From assembly GCA_024195585.1 (NCBI GenBank), contig SWBL01000314.1:1-61189 (forward strand): a DNA stretch of 61,189 bases, written 5' to 3'. Origin of the DNA: Aureobasidium sp. EXF-3400. Lineage: Eukaryota; Ascomycota; Dothideomycetes; Dothideales; Saccotheciaceae. The position numbers were made by a program, and so were the translations under genes. The notes under the pieces are model-generated. The model was not told the origin of the DNA and made no database searches. It saw only the letters and a program-made list of their open reading frames with translations. Every line of letters starts with the position of its first letter. Within the stretch, counting starts at the first letter, position 1. Below are positions 44,522-56,063 of the stretch, one piece after another.

Positions 44522-45016
44522 ATGCTCAACATGGTTCGCTTTCCGGAGAATCTTAATCTTGAAAACGTTGTGATAACGACGGAGAAGACCCAGGGTTCAA
44601 CGAGCTCGACGGTTGCAGATACACAAACATCCGGACAGCTCTCTGTGACCCGACCCATCCTCCGCAAAGTCGACTCGCAACTACAGAATGCTTCCTCGGC
44701 CGATGAGCAAAAGAATCCCGAGCCGGTCAAAGCTCTATCGAACACGGTTTCTTCGGAGAGCACTGTTCCAATGTCGGTCTCAAAGAGCCCACCACATAGG
44801 GAAACGTCTTCTTGCTACCAACAAAAACGCTATCCCTACAATAGTATAGCATTCATCCTTGCGAACATTGAGAAAGATACGTTCAACAACGCAGAGGGCA
44901 GCTCTGAATCCGACAAGATGAGTGAGCATGCAAAAGGCGATGACGTCAAAGAACGGCGTATAAGTGGTTCACGTAAAGGCCGAGTTCGTCACCAAATCCT
45001 ATCCACGTGTTGTTAA
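44522..45016 (+). CDS. Hypothetical disordered Ser/Thr-rich protein, 164 aa
   Basis: The frame starts at ATG 44522 (MLNMVRFPENLNLENVV) and ends with TAA at 45014-45016. It is hydrophilic throughout, rich in Ser, Thr, Glu and Lys, with a basic C-terminus (RRISGSRKGRVRHQ) that could serve as a nuclear localisation signal. No signal peptide, membrane span or domain is seen and I do not recognise it. A chance ORF cannot be excluded; the uniform composition and clean ATG are the only support. Confidence 0.35.
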   Translation: MLNMVRFPENLNLENVVITTEKTQGSTSSTVADTQTSGQLSVTRPILRKVDSQLQNASSADEQKNPEPVKALSNTVSSESTVPMSVSKSPPHRETSSCYQQKRYPYNSIAFILANIEKDTFNNAEGSSESDKMSEHAKGDDVKERRISGSRKGRVRHQILSTCC

Positions 45017-46854
45017 TTACTGATCCGCATGTCCTAGAAGAATACTAGTGAATCAGGTAAGCCACAGCACTTCCGTCCACCATGGCCCGTCGACTAACCA
45101 GCAAGACTTGCCCAACGGCAAAGGTAACTCTAAGCGCAGAAAGAAGCATTGATGTGCAAAGATGAGTGAGGAACATCTATGATGGGGCCGCGAAAACGCG
45201 CGTGTCTGGCTTTGAGGCCACGGGAATTGTGGAATCCTTTGTCTTCCTTTCGGTCATCGAAGCCTGACCTGCCTTAACCTGCTCGCCTTGTTCGCGAAGC
45301 AACGAGAAGATTCAAGAACCTCATTGACTAGATAACAACGACGTATTCTGCTGAGATGTGGAGCATGGTGTAGCAAATCCTCGATCGTAGCTTGCCAATA
45401 TGACGACTCACGTTAAACCCTTGTCGTGAAATCATTTGTGCTATGGACTGTTTCTCCCCTGTGTGCACGACTGACATGATTGGAGTGGTTGCTCCCCATA
45501 TCATTCGCGATGTGGAGGAGTCTAATCTTGCCAGAATACAAGACAAAACCTGTCGCACTATATGCGACTCTGTGAACATGTCAAGCTCATGGAAACGATG
45601 CGCAACACTAAGTAAGCCATCACAGATGTCGAATCGTCGGAAGAAACCATATTCCAGACTCTGTGCTCGGATATGCGTCGGATCAAATGCAGCTAGATTT
45701 CTCAAAATCAGACACAAGTCGGGTTTAAGATGAGGATACAGACGGGGGCGCGATAGCCGTGGATCAAACCAAGACCTATGGACACTACGTTTTATCTCTC
45801 GGCACCATCTTTTATTAACAACAAAGACAGATTACTGGCCACGTATATTGATTTATCTGCTAGTATAGCTAGCGTCTCTAGGCACCGTCAGAGGTCTCCC
45901 ATACAAAGTTCTGTCACGAGGTTTTTTGCGTTCACAAAAGCATCTCATGTTCAGATCGATGATACTGCGCAGGTCAGTATCATATCCAGCCCACCGACAT
46001 GATTGATTGGCGTGTACCTACAATGGAGAAGCCGATAGATGGTGAGGAGCATGAATGATGACGCGTCATGGAAGGAGCCGAGGATAGGGGTAGGCACGGT
46101 AGAGCTGACCAGCTCTATGCTGGGTCATTTCTTAACTGATAGGATACGCTTTCTATGCTTGCAAACTTCACCTCTGCAGAGGGACCTGCATGTATGGCAA
46201 GGAGCCAATGATACTACCATCTGGTTCTCGTGATCCGACTCGTAATTTTTGAGTTCTGCATCGTCTTCGTGTCACGGGGAATTCAGTACAGATCGGATAA
46301 AACAATTACAATCAGCAGTGTATGCTTCTCTTTTGGACCATAGAGCAGATCGTCTCCATTGCAAGGAATGCGACCACCGTTGGAGCGGTCTGGTGCCAGT
46401 GTGGGTCAATTCTTAGGCCAAGTAGAATACCGCCTTCCCACTAGAAGTCTGTGCTTGAAATATTCAGAACCTAGATTCAAGATATCTTTACATAGTTTAC
46501 TGTGTCCTCTTCAAGGTGACTTGACGATGGCATGGCCGTCCAGAGGTTCTATGGTAAGTTTACCGCGTGAGTAACCACATGATAATTCTAAAACTGTTGA
46601 GTAGATACCGTGTGAATATAAGCTGAGTATGTGAATCCCAATGACCCTTACTTTTCCATCTCGTACCCACTCCTACCGTGCGGTCATAAGTCGACAGAGC
46701 TCAATAAGATGCTCTTGACAATAGCTGCTTCAGGCTCCTGTATGATCTGGACCTATGGAGCACAGCGTATGTGCCTGTTCTATCCCGTAGTACGACTATA
46801 CGCGAGCTGATCATCCTCGAAGAGGGCTTCTTGTTCCATTCCGTGCTAGCCTCT
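45017..46854. other. Intergenic, no firm gene
   Basis: Opposed overlapping frames at 45328-45733 give no family match. The right end should hold the P450 promoter. No repeats stand out. Confidence 0.45.
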
Positions 46855-48809
46855 ATGATCATGATAAGAGCTTCTATGGCGGGTACAACTCTAGCACACC
46901 GATACTCCAAGTCAGACGAACCCGTGCGCCCATCAGTACTTCTAGTTGTAATCCTACTCTCAACCATTCTGTTGCTCACACGCAATTGGATCTTTTTATC
47001 GATAGAGTTGAATCTGCTTTGGTTGTCTGACGATTTACTCTCCTGGAAACGCCTCAGTCATCATCCCGGGTCCTGGTTTGCTGGCCTGTCGTCTGCGCCG
47101 ATAGTTTGGCACATTTGGAGAGGTGACTTTTACGAATGGTTGGAACAATGGCACAGAAAACAAGGGAGCATAGTCCGTGAGTTGCATGTTCATCCAGTCT
47201 GTTTGCCATTGCTTACACCGACACAGGTATTGGACCCAATCGACTCTCGACATCTGATGCAAACCTCATTCGCCAATTGGACAATAAGAAGTTCGGGAGC
47301 CCAAGATCTGGATGGTATGGAGCTGCTATTGACCCGAATCCGTTCCACGAACCGAATGTGACAACCTTGACGGATATGGCGCACCATGAACATCGCCGGA
47401 AGAAGATGACACCTGCGTACAATGAGTTCAGAATGATGGAGAGTCTACGTTGTAGTGTCGAGAACCACTTGGCGAAGGTTCTAGACGAACACATTGATCG
47501 AGCCGACGAAGGCGTCGCAGAAGTTGATCTCGCGCAGATCTCTGAGCAGTTTTCCATACAAGCTTTTAGCAACATGGCATTCGGACAGGTGGGAAGCCAC
47601 AATCTCATCCTAGATCAGATGCTGATAAGCCTTTCTAGGATCTAACCGAGTCGGACGTCCGAGCTATCAGTCGGACTGTCTCTGACGGCCAACTGGGATT
47701 TATGATGATGACCATGTTTCCATGGATTCAAGTCTGTGTCGGAGGACTTTCAGCCTTCCTGAAGCTTGACCAACGTCTTGCTTTTGGCAGAACACTTGCC
47801 ACTGTCAAAAAGGTTGTCGCCAGCCGCTTTGCCGAGAATATGCTCGCTCCGCCTATGATAGGCACTTTGTTGAAACATAGGCATGCCGACATCGTATCCG
47901 GTCTCCAAGTGTCAGAATTCGACGTCGGCCAGGTAGCCGATAATCTCAACGTCCAGATGTGAGTATCTAACATATTACCAGATGTACGGGATCAACAATC
48001 TCAGCACGGCTTACATACCATTAGGATAGCTAGTTCCGCGGTCACAGCTCCAGCTATTGCTCTTCTGGGTGCGAAGTTTCTTTTACAGTCGAAGAGTACG
48101 CGGAACCGTATTAAACAGGAATTTGCGCGCGAATTTGTCGAATTACCCAAGCGCAAAGAATATCCATATTTTTCAGCACTGAGAGATGAGTCTCTTCGGC
48201 TCTGCCCACCAGCGCTTCACTTTAGGGAAAAACTTACGCTGCCCGAAGGCTATCCGACTTACAGAATTCCGGGCGGCACTCACATTGGGTAAGCCTCCCT
48301 CTAACGATCCTTAGTGATGTTCTTCGCTAAATCTAAGTGCAGTATATGTCTGGGCGCGACGATGAGGGATGCCGAGATCTTCGGCGTGAATCCTGATGAA
48401 TACGACCCATCTCGATGGATGACGAGCCATGGACGTGGCGGCACTCAGCAAGGATGTCTGGAAGACATGCTTAAAGCCCTTGAGCTGAACTTTGGGTCTG
48501 GTACGTCTAAATGTCTCGGACAGAAAGTTGCGCTTCTGGAGCTCGCTATCTTCCTGTCGAAGGTAAGTTTGAAGCAGGTTCTCATCAGCCTCAGATGTTT
48601 CAACTTGCCCCAATTATTCTTCCCATGTCTCACATTCTCTATAGATGACCGAGTACGAGTGGGAACCGACGGGATCCTTAGCTGAGTTTGGCGCCATCGT
48701 CAGAAGAGGTGTCTTAAGGGTTGGGAGTTTGCCGGTGAAAGTTCGAAGACGCAAGGTGGAGACTACTCTCGGTTCCTTAGTGCAAGATCTGCCTGTCTCA
48801 CGCACGTGA
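46855..48809 (+). CDS. Cytochrome P450 monooxygenase, 550 aa
   Basis: Six exons: 46855-47176, 47227-47588, 47639-47958, 48025-48288, 48343-48562, 48645-48809. Introns are 50-82 bases and every phase fits, so the apparent stops in the raw frames are all intronic. The N-terminus carries a membrane anchor (SVLLVVILLSTILLLTRNWI). Family motifs include IVRIGPNRLSTSD, SGWYGAAIDPNPFHE, HRRKKMTPAYNEF, the K-helix ExxR as ESLR near residue 391, YDPSRWM, and the haem loop FGSGTSKCLG with the thiolate Cys near residue 480. The protein is probably anchored in the endoplasmic reticulum and needs an NADPH-P450 reductase. The I-helix reads MIASSAVTAPAIAL and lacks the usual acid-Thr pair. The overall type resembles pisatin demethylase/benzoate hydroxylase relatives, but the substrate is unknown. 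Confidence 0.92.
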
Positions 48810-51102
48810 CCAGAGTCCAATCATCAAAACGATAGAGCGGCAAAGCTGGAGCTGATGTCTCGGAATATCACCTCGACCGACTCACAAGATGCTCATGGGA
48901 CCCAGGATTTCGAGGTTCTCATATCTAACAGACTTGTATTGCTCATACCAAATAGAGATTATTATTATCTTTCTACTTCACTACATAGTCCATATACGTA
49001 CAATCTTTGACCCCAGGAGTGTGGCATTGTGGAAGGTCATTCATCAGAAAACCTCGTTCCAACGATACCGGTCTGATATGGACTTCAGGTATAACATATT
49101 TGGGACTGATATCTCCCCCTATCACTTCCAGCACAATTCTCACAGATAGATCTGCGGTGACGTGTGTTCGTCGTGTCAAGTGCAGGTCAAGCATCTCTAA
49201 AAATCTATCTTCCATGGACGCGTAGCCTTGTCGCTACGACAAAATATTTCATGGCAACACGCTGTACCTAACAGCAGAATTCGATTGGTCAGATCGGCAA
49301 TTTGCAGGCAAGACTAGATGGTAACGGAGGATCCGTGTCGAGAAGAGTTTGTTCGGAAACATCATGGAAAGTCTTCAATAAGCTGGACATGGCACACTGT
49401 CACAAAATTTGATACCTGTACATCCGACAGATTCATGCGCCGTTCACTTTTATACATCACACTGACAGAAGTTTGGCATAAACTTCGCTGCGCTGTCCAT
49501 CCATGCCAACATTCTATACTTCCTCTCGTAAGCGATAATGTCTGTGATAGTTGCCACGAATCCGCATGTCTGGGCGACATCTCGCCAATCTCTTGACAGT
49601 AGAAAGGTCCAGACCGATCAGTAACTCCGATCCATTTATGTGTACATTCAGGACTCCAAAGTACGCAGAGGCTATTGCGCACAGATTCATGCGGTCACAT
49701 TTCTACAACCGGAAGGCGTCCCCTCAAGGAGGCAGATGCCGTCCGGTTTGAACTCGCGTGGTTTTCTAGCAACAACTTGGTCGTACATTCTTGCCTGGCC
49801 TGGCTCCAGGCGACAAGTTCCATCGAGGGGCTGTGCTAGATATCTTAGCCACTGCCATATATAGAGCTCTGTGCGGGAGAAATAACTCGCAGGATTACCC
49901 CTCGAGTTCCGTCCTCTCATTTCATGCCTGGCGGCTACGTCCAGCACCTGGACCAACTAATCGTTGCTACAGACCTACCCTAGTAAGTCACGGTGCTCTT
50001 GAGACATTAGCGGCGCGATGCTGCATGAGTGACACCATGAGCATCCGTTTGAGCATGTATGGCGTAATGGCACAATCTCCACACCCGTCCCTTCCATCTG
50101 TTGATGCAGATCGTAGCACGACAACGTAGGTATGCGAATCAAATCAGTCCGATGGAAGGGGGTTTACGTCCACAGAAATGGAAACATAGTTCCGCATTTA
50201 AGCTCATGCAGCAGTGAACGCGGGTATTCTACCAGTCACACAGCATCCGATGCACCATCAAGTAAGGAACACTCCTGCAAGCAATTCTATATGGGAATCA
50301 CAAAACATTCATGGTTCTTGTTTGGCGTCTTTACTCACCTCGTCCGAGTTTCGCGATATATGTATTTACCTCAATCCCCATAATGGCTTCCACTCTCGAT
50401 TTCGCTCGCCCGAGAAATATCGATCAGGCGCACCTCAAAATCTCTAAATACAGGTTTATAAATATGTCAGAGCCCTCAGGTCAAGCAGGGCAGATTCCTG
50501 AACATCCCGAGATCTCTTGTAATGATTCAATGCGAGAGGAAGGCCCTTTGTGCATGAAGACATCCCCAGGATCTGTCATAACATGTATCTCGAGGCAAAC
50601 CACAGCTGTAATCGTTGTCACACCTTGACTTTGGAAATTCTCATGACTGATCTCCAAGCAGGCTTGAAATTGCCACAACTGTGGAAATCTTGTTATCGCC
50701 GGCAAAAGATGCGGGTCTTGCAAGACACAGAATCGAAGGCCGACAAGGTATGCACATTTAACGCTTTCGAGGCTGGGGACTAAGACAGATTAACAGCATA
50801 CTGGCATTTGACTGTCCTAAATCCCGTGGACAAAAGACATCTGCAACCTCGCTCACTTGAGTGTCATGATCTTTCGTCATACCTGTTGCGGTGCTTCTGC
50901 ACCAAATCGTATGAAGCTTGAAAAATTCTCTGTAGACCGAGTGCATGTATCACGTCAAGACTTCAGCTCATGCGTTGAGGGGGCTAACTTATTAGCGATT
51001 CATGTGTACACATGTATATATATCTGCATGTATATACATATATATATATATCATCCGACCCTTGATATACGGAATCGAGTGATCAAGACTCTTCCAAAGA
51101 CC
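48810..51102. other. Intergenic, ends in an AT dinucleotide tract
   Basis: No supported gene. Overlapping frames at 49362-49956 and 49791-50129 lack features. The right end carries a TA-rich tract (51009-51051). Confidence 0.45.
51009..51051. repeat. TA-rich microsatellite in promoter position
   Basis: Interrupted runs of TA with GTATATA and CATATATA units lie 52-94 bases before the ATG at 51103. It may double as the TATA element of the expansin-like gene. Confidence 0.6.
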
Positions 51103-51951
51103 ATGGGCTCTGCGATGAGGACATCGCGAACAAGACCCTGCAGCCTAGCGTGTGCCTTTCTTATCCAAGCTACAACCCTTATGGCTCAAGATAACTGTGT
51201 AGAAGGTACCTGCCAAGAGTCAGGGAACAACGACAACTATCTGCTCTGCGGTTCACAGATGTGGCATTCGATGCCATCAAATGGCTATCTTTGTGTGTCC
51301 GGCGTCCTTGTCCCACCAGTAAATGAACAGACTATAGACCCAGGCTTGAAATCTACACAAATCAATACTCAAATTGTCTCCACTCAAACAATGGCCCCGG
51401 CTGACGAGCAGTCGAGTCTGCCACTATATAGTTCAGGTGTTTTCGAAGCACCGAGCAGTCCGATCACATCCTCCAAAATACAGTCGATGTTCGTACCGCA
51501 AGCTTGGAAGCCCTCGCGAGACACCTACGGCACACGTTCTTACACGGTCGGGGGGAAGATGGCGTCAGTGTACGACGCCGAAAGCACCTCGACCTTCAGG
51601 TGCGATGGGTTAAGCTACCCCCCCGATGGATACTACGTAGCATTCTACACACGATACGAAAATACCTTGGAAGTTGAGAAGAAGTCTCAGCCTGAACCGG
51701 TAAATTGCGGACAATATGTGAGTTTCACAAATCCGATGACGGGCGTGAGTGCGACTGCGATGGTGTTGGATCGTTGCGCAAGCTGCATTGGCGTGGGTGG
51801 GCAGCTGAACGATCCGAACACAGATCAAAGTTTGGTCAATGGAGCGACTGTGGACTTTGGTCGTGCGCTTTGGAACAAGATCTACAACAATGCTCCAGAC
51901 AATGTTTACGATGTACAGTATGTAGGAGAGGTATTACAAGGCATGGCATAG
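51103..51951 (+). CDS. Secreted double-psi beta-barrel (expansin/barwin-like) protein
   Basis: The start at ATG 51103 was chosen because a signal peptide follows (MGSAMRTS then LACAFLIQATTLMAQ); the open frame upstream runs through a TA repeat and is not credible. The mature N-terminus has a small Cys-containing segment (DNCVEGTC, YLLCGSQMW, GYLCVSG), then a Ser/Thr linker to about residue 140. The C-terminal 140 residues match the DPBB fold shared by expansins, barwin and cerato-platanin-like wall proteins: GKMASVYDAEST, VNCGQYVSFTNPMTGVSATA, VLDRCASC with the conserved Asp, and VDFGRALWNKIYNN. Only the DPBB domain is seen, not the second expansin domain. Likely extracellular, acting on or binding wall polysaccharide, possibly plant-related; enzymatic activity is not implied. 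Single exon. Confidence 0.8.
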   Translation: MGSAMRTSRTRPCSLACAFLIQATTLMAQDNCVEGTCQESGNNDNYLLCGSQMWHSMPSNGYLCVSGVLVPPVNEQTIDPGLKSTQINTQIVSTQTMAPADEQSSLPLYSSGVFEAPSSPITSSKIQSMFVPQAWKPSRDTYGTRSYTVGGKMASVYDAESTSTFRCDGLSYPPDGYYVAFYTRYENTLEVEKKSQPEPVNCGQYVSFTNPMTGVSATAMVLDRCASCIGVGGQLNDPNTDQSLVNGATVDFGRALWNKIYNNAPDNVYDVQYVGEVLQGMA

Positions 51952-52427
51952 ACGCCAATTCACACAAGGAAGTTCTTCCATAGCACGGTGTGTGATATGT
52001 CTAGCCAACCGATCACAGCTTGAATGTGTAGTTAAGCATTAGATTCCGTTCAGAACCTTAGGAGGTCGTCACAGGCATAGAGCCCGCGGAAATGTGTGAG
52101 CATGGAGTGCTAGACCTCGATTGCATAAGATCCATGTGCTCCAGGGGAGCAGTATGAGTTATGAGATGCAGCACATAAAGACGTGTTCCCGAAGTATTAG
52201 TCTATGCGCATTGTATGGATGAAAAGCTATATTGTTGTTTGCTCGGATAACGGTCAAACAAAGCGCTTTTGGTCATGCTGGTCTGGGCTTTCTTGTATGA
52301 TCTAATACAGATATAGGACCATGGTATTCAAAGAGAACTAACATAACACAGAGCTGTTGAATACCGCATCGATAGCAGATGGAGATGAGAAGTCCTCCGT
52401 TCCTCGACGAAACTGCTGTTCGAGCCG
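51952..52427. other. Convergent intergenic region
   Basis: It lies between the DPBB protein and the minus-strand coiled-coil orphan. No ORF or repeat of note. Confidence 0.5.
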
Positions 52428-53201
52428 TCATACCATAGGCGCACGTTTTGTTCCTGTATTTGCTAACCTTTTCGATCGTCGACGAACTTCCCCGCCTGAC
52501 TCCTTGGCCTTCGATGAAACATTGTTTTGGACGGACTTGCGCCGTCGGGTTAGGGTTGATGATTTTCGATCGCTTCCTCTTCGCTTTGAGGCATTTCCGC
52601 TAATCCTCAGGCCAGATCCTGAATCCGTCATCGTGTGATTTTGCGAAGCAGATTGCTTGGAGATCTCTTGCATTTTGACGGCTTCCTTTTCTTCCATCTT
52701 CTCTTCTAGACGACTAAGTCGTAAAATTGTCTGATCTAGCGACCTTTGAATTCGGTCTTGCGACATCCGAATCCCGTCCTGCGAGCTGGCGATTTGAGCC
52801 ATCGAACTTCGTATCTGCTTGTGTGAGTCGTGAGATTGATTTTGTAAGATCTTGAGTTGCGTAACGATGCCCTCCACTCGATTGAGTTGATTCGCAGCAT
52901 CTCCAAAGTCAATATCTCGTCGTTTGGAGTGAGATAGAAATTCCCCGTTCGTTCGTGCTTCATTCTTCGACTGCAGATTCGAGACGATGTTGTGGTGCTC
53001 CAGATATCTAGTGCGGCTACGAACTTGTCCATTGGAGGACCGAGGATTGAGGTTCGGTATCTGTTGAGGCCAACCTGAATTGGCCTGCACAGGAACTAGT
53101 GGGATGATGGATTGATACTTGAAGTATCCTGGGATCCCATTGTTGGGCCCATATGGCGTGCGATAAGGGTTTTGTTGATTGTATTGGACATAGTTATCCA
53201 T
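52428..53201 (-). CDS. Orphan coiled-coil protein with basic C-terminus, 257 aa
   Basis: A minus-strand single exon starts at the ATG complementary to 53199-53201 (MDNYVQYNQQNPYRTPYG). The first 55 residues are Pro/Gln/Tyr/Asn-rich. A central helix (about residues 100-180) has regular heptads (LNRVEGIVTQLKILQ, MSQDRIQRSLDQTILRLSRL) and ends in EEKMEEKEAVKM. The last 60 residues are Ser/Lys/Arg-rich with nuclear-localisation-like patches (KRRGSDRK, LTRRRKSVQ, RRRSKRL). No catalytic domain is visible. The organisation suggests a nuclear scaffold or chromatin-associated protein, which is inference. I do not recognise the family. Confidence 0.6.
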   Translation of the reverse strand: MDNYVQYNQQNPYRTPYGPNNGIPGYFKYQSIIPLVPVQANSGWPQQIPNLNPRSSNGQVRSRTRYLEHHNIVSNLQSKNEARTNGEFLSHSKRRDIDFGDAANQLNRVEGIVTQLKILQNQSHDSHKQIRSSMAQIASSQDGIRMSQDRIQRSLDQTILRLSRLEEKMEEKEAVKMQEISKQSASQNHTMTDSGSGLRISGNASKRRGSDRKSSTLTRRRKSVQNNVSSKAKESGGEVRRRSKRLANTGTKRAPMV

Positions 53202-53720
53202 GTTCTTGGTTGATAGAGATAGAACGACGTCTTCTAGCGACTAGGCTAGGACAGAGTCTTTCTTGCTTAATAGCGAGACAAGGGAGACTCAGATCTGAAA
53301 TAGTGGTGGATGAGACTAATTGTAGGTTTTTCTTATAGTTTACGCACCGCCAATCTCGTTCGTGCCATTTTCGAAGGCTTGTGGTACGGCATCTACCGCC
53401 GAACCCGATCCGAAACTTACAATACACATTGAATTGACCCTTTCACACAGGCGGTCACCCTTGTATGAAGACATACGCAGCTGTTATCAATATGAGCTGG
53501 TCCAAGGGAGACGACAGAGACGAGTTTACCCAGCCCGAATAGATTACCACCTCGAACCCACCTTCCATATTAGGTTTAGCATGGCGGAAACGCGAGCATC
53601 ACGTACCACATTATTCGGATCGCCGATCACCTGGCTGTAACGTTTCTCGTCATGTTCGATCGAAGTTGACCCTGCACAAAGGCTGAATCAAATGTTTAGA
53701 CAACTGGTCCTCTAGCGCCT
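53202..53720. other. Intergenic, no gene seen
   Basis: It is the upstream region of the minus-strand coiled-coil gene plus unassigned DNA. No supported frame. Confidence 0.45.
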
Positions 53721-54505
53721 CTACGAAGTGCTGCTCGTTGGAGAGACTGCCGTCTCGGAAGCTGTGAAGCAATATTCAGGGCCTTCATAGATATAGATAG
53801 CTTTTTGAAAGCCTATTATTGTCTCAACAAGGCGCCTCGCGAGTACATCATCCTTTAGGAACTCGAACGAGTGGCAACCAATCTTAGAACTAACTAGCTT
53901 GTGGCAAAAGAGTGTTTGGGGACAATCAAGTTTCATGCAGCGTTCCAGATAGGCTAATGCTAACTTTGCACAGAGCGCACGTGCAATATCTAACAACTGT
54001 TTCTCTGCCTCGTGGTAGTGCTATGACCATATCGAAAACAATGTTGCTATGAGGATGATCCACCTTCAATCGCGCAGTTCTTGCCGGAAACATCGTAATT
54101 ACTCTCTGGCCCGTCGCTCGTCAGCCTACTACAGCACTATGTACTACAGGGTAGATATTGATCTGTAGTAGCGGTTACCTGTTTGTACTGCTGTTTTAGA
54201 GATCGAGGCTCAGCCTGCGTTAGCTTTGGGTCTTCGGGTTTCTCAGTTGACTCAGCTTCATATATCCTTTCCGAATGTGCGATCGATCCTCGACTCTCGA
54301 GAAACTTTTGGACTTTTTCTCGACCCTCAAGAGAAGGTGAGGGGAAGGGGGTTGGGGGACGTCCTGCTATCTTATCATGGGACATCTGCGACTCAGATCG
54401 TGTCTTATGTTCATGGAATGCTATCGCCATTATGAATCTACTCCAGCTGGAATCTACAGGAGCTTGAAGCGTGTGCTTTATAGTTATCGAAGCATCTGTA
54501 TTCAT
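53721..54505 (-). CDS. Two-exon orphan protein, about 208 aa
   Basis: Minus strand. Exon 1 runs 54505-54179 (MNTDASITIKHTLQ... to ...LKQQYKQ), the proposed intron is 54178-54021 (GTAACC...GTCATAG, phase 0) and exon 2 is 54020-53721, starting HYHEAEKQLLDIARALCAKL. Both pieces have even helical composition, and exon 2 continues with LALAYLERCMKLDCPQTLF and LARRLVETIIGFQKAIYIY. The intron (158 bases) is longer than others here, so a further small exon may be hidden in it. No domain, signal peptide or membrane span is recognised. The frame agreement across the join is the main support. Confidence 0.4.
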
Positions 54506-56063
54506 ACAATTCTTCCGCTGAAGTGAGGAAATCTCACGGGAGATTCGAATACCTTAACAGTATCTAAAAGAGAACTCGACACCCAATATGCGGACTCATT
54601 CTCGGACAGCTCCATGCTGGGTTGAATCTGGCAGATCTTGAAGTGGACGACAAACACCCCACCAGTCAGATGAACACAGAATTGTGCTTGGTTGAGGTGA
54701 AGCTTTGCCTCATCATTACCATATTAAAGTAACAATAATCTTCTGCGACACATCTTAAGCAGAGAATAATGTCGGTCCCAGCTTCTAAAGATGAAAGACT
54801 AGCAGATGCACTGCAAATGTTGGAAAGAAGAGCTGTTACCACATGTCGCCATCGAACTTGCTCGTATCTAGAAATTCTTCGCAGCAGCTCTATCACCATT
54901 ACCGCCACGCGACTTTGTCATACAGGGCCCACTTCAAAAATGTATCAGTGGTTGCATTTTCCGCGCTGACATGAGGAGCGAAGCAATCCTTTCCAACGAA
55001 TCAGCGGAACTTGCAAAGGCAATGTCACGGCACGTATGCTCAATACTCGAGGCTTGCTCGCATGTTCCAGAGCCAAGAAGACTTCATCCTCGCCTCGCGC
55101 CAGATTCAGAGGAATCCTTATCCCTAGAACCACTAAACATAATCAAAATGATCCCGATACGCCTAGATCTCGTATGGCGCAGGCGGCACCCGTCATATCT
55201 GATAGACATCGTGAGATGACCGTAAACTCTGTGCATCTAGTGATATCGGTAATGGTGGATGGGAAGGATGAGCAAAGTTTTTCAATTCCATTTGATGAGC
55301 GAAAAAGTGCTCTTTTGCCTAGTTCCACTCTACGTATGGAATTTCGTAGTGCAGTAGCAGAGCAAGGGAAGCTTTTCTGAAAGATGCTATTTAGCCACCA
55401 GTTTCACTTCTTCGTAGTTGGGATATGTTGTCTCTGTTGCACCATGGCGGCTTTTCTCTGCTATGGGCTTTGTCGCAGGCATGCACGTCTACCATTCGCA
55501 TGATCAGTCTCAACGAGAGATCATCTTACCAAGTACTGCAGCGGACAGAGACATGGCTAGTGATCTTAACCGCTCATGATATGTGAATTTTGGCTTGAGT
55601 ATCTAATAGATGAGGTGTCTCGCAACCTGATTGCCAAAGCGGAAAGGGTTACTTCAGCTTCCTCTGACGTCGTGCGTTCCTCGTGCGTAACTTGATAGGG
55701 GCCAGAAATCATGGCATTATGGGAACACTATGTGCAGGCGGATCACTCGCTATTTGCACATCGTTAGTGACTGATGCACACTGGCAGCGTAGGTCTGTCA
55801 ATAGAAAAAATTCTCTCCATGTGATGACCACAATTGTGCTACAGAATGTGTGCGACGATTTGTCCGATGACCATACCGTTCTTTAACCGCTCCATGCGTC
55901 AGAATAATATCTTCATGACAAAGGATACGTGGCTAGATATCGCATAACGCTCGAGATGGTCGGTCTCTGCGCGGGATCTCAGTTACGGTTGGCAGAATAC
56001 AAATACTCAGCCCCTTGATCACTGCGATTCGACGTTGAACATCAACCAAGGATACCTAGCATC
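54506..56063. other. Unassigned region
   Basis: Plus-strand open frames at 54769-54969, 54971-55219 and 55036-55380 overlap or follow one another in different frames. The last ends in protein-like sequence (VNSVHLVISVMVDGKDEQSF), so an unrecognised spliced or decayed gene may be present. I could not find consistent splice sites. Confidence 0.35.

Noticed and set aside
45328..45733. Overlapping ORFs on both strands
   Set aside because: Each is the mirror of the other, with no family match, and neither has splice or promoter support.
46855..48809. P450 at first looked like several broken ORFs
   Set aside because: Five introns with fitting phases give a continuous 550-residue protein with all key motifs except the I-helix pair.
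50857..51102. N-terminal extension of the DPBB protein
   Set aside because: It reads through a TA microsatellite giving repeated Tyr/Ile, and the signal peptide begins only at 51103.
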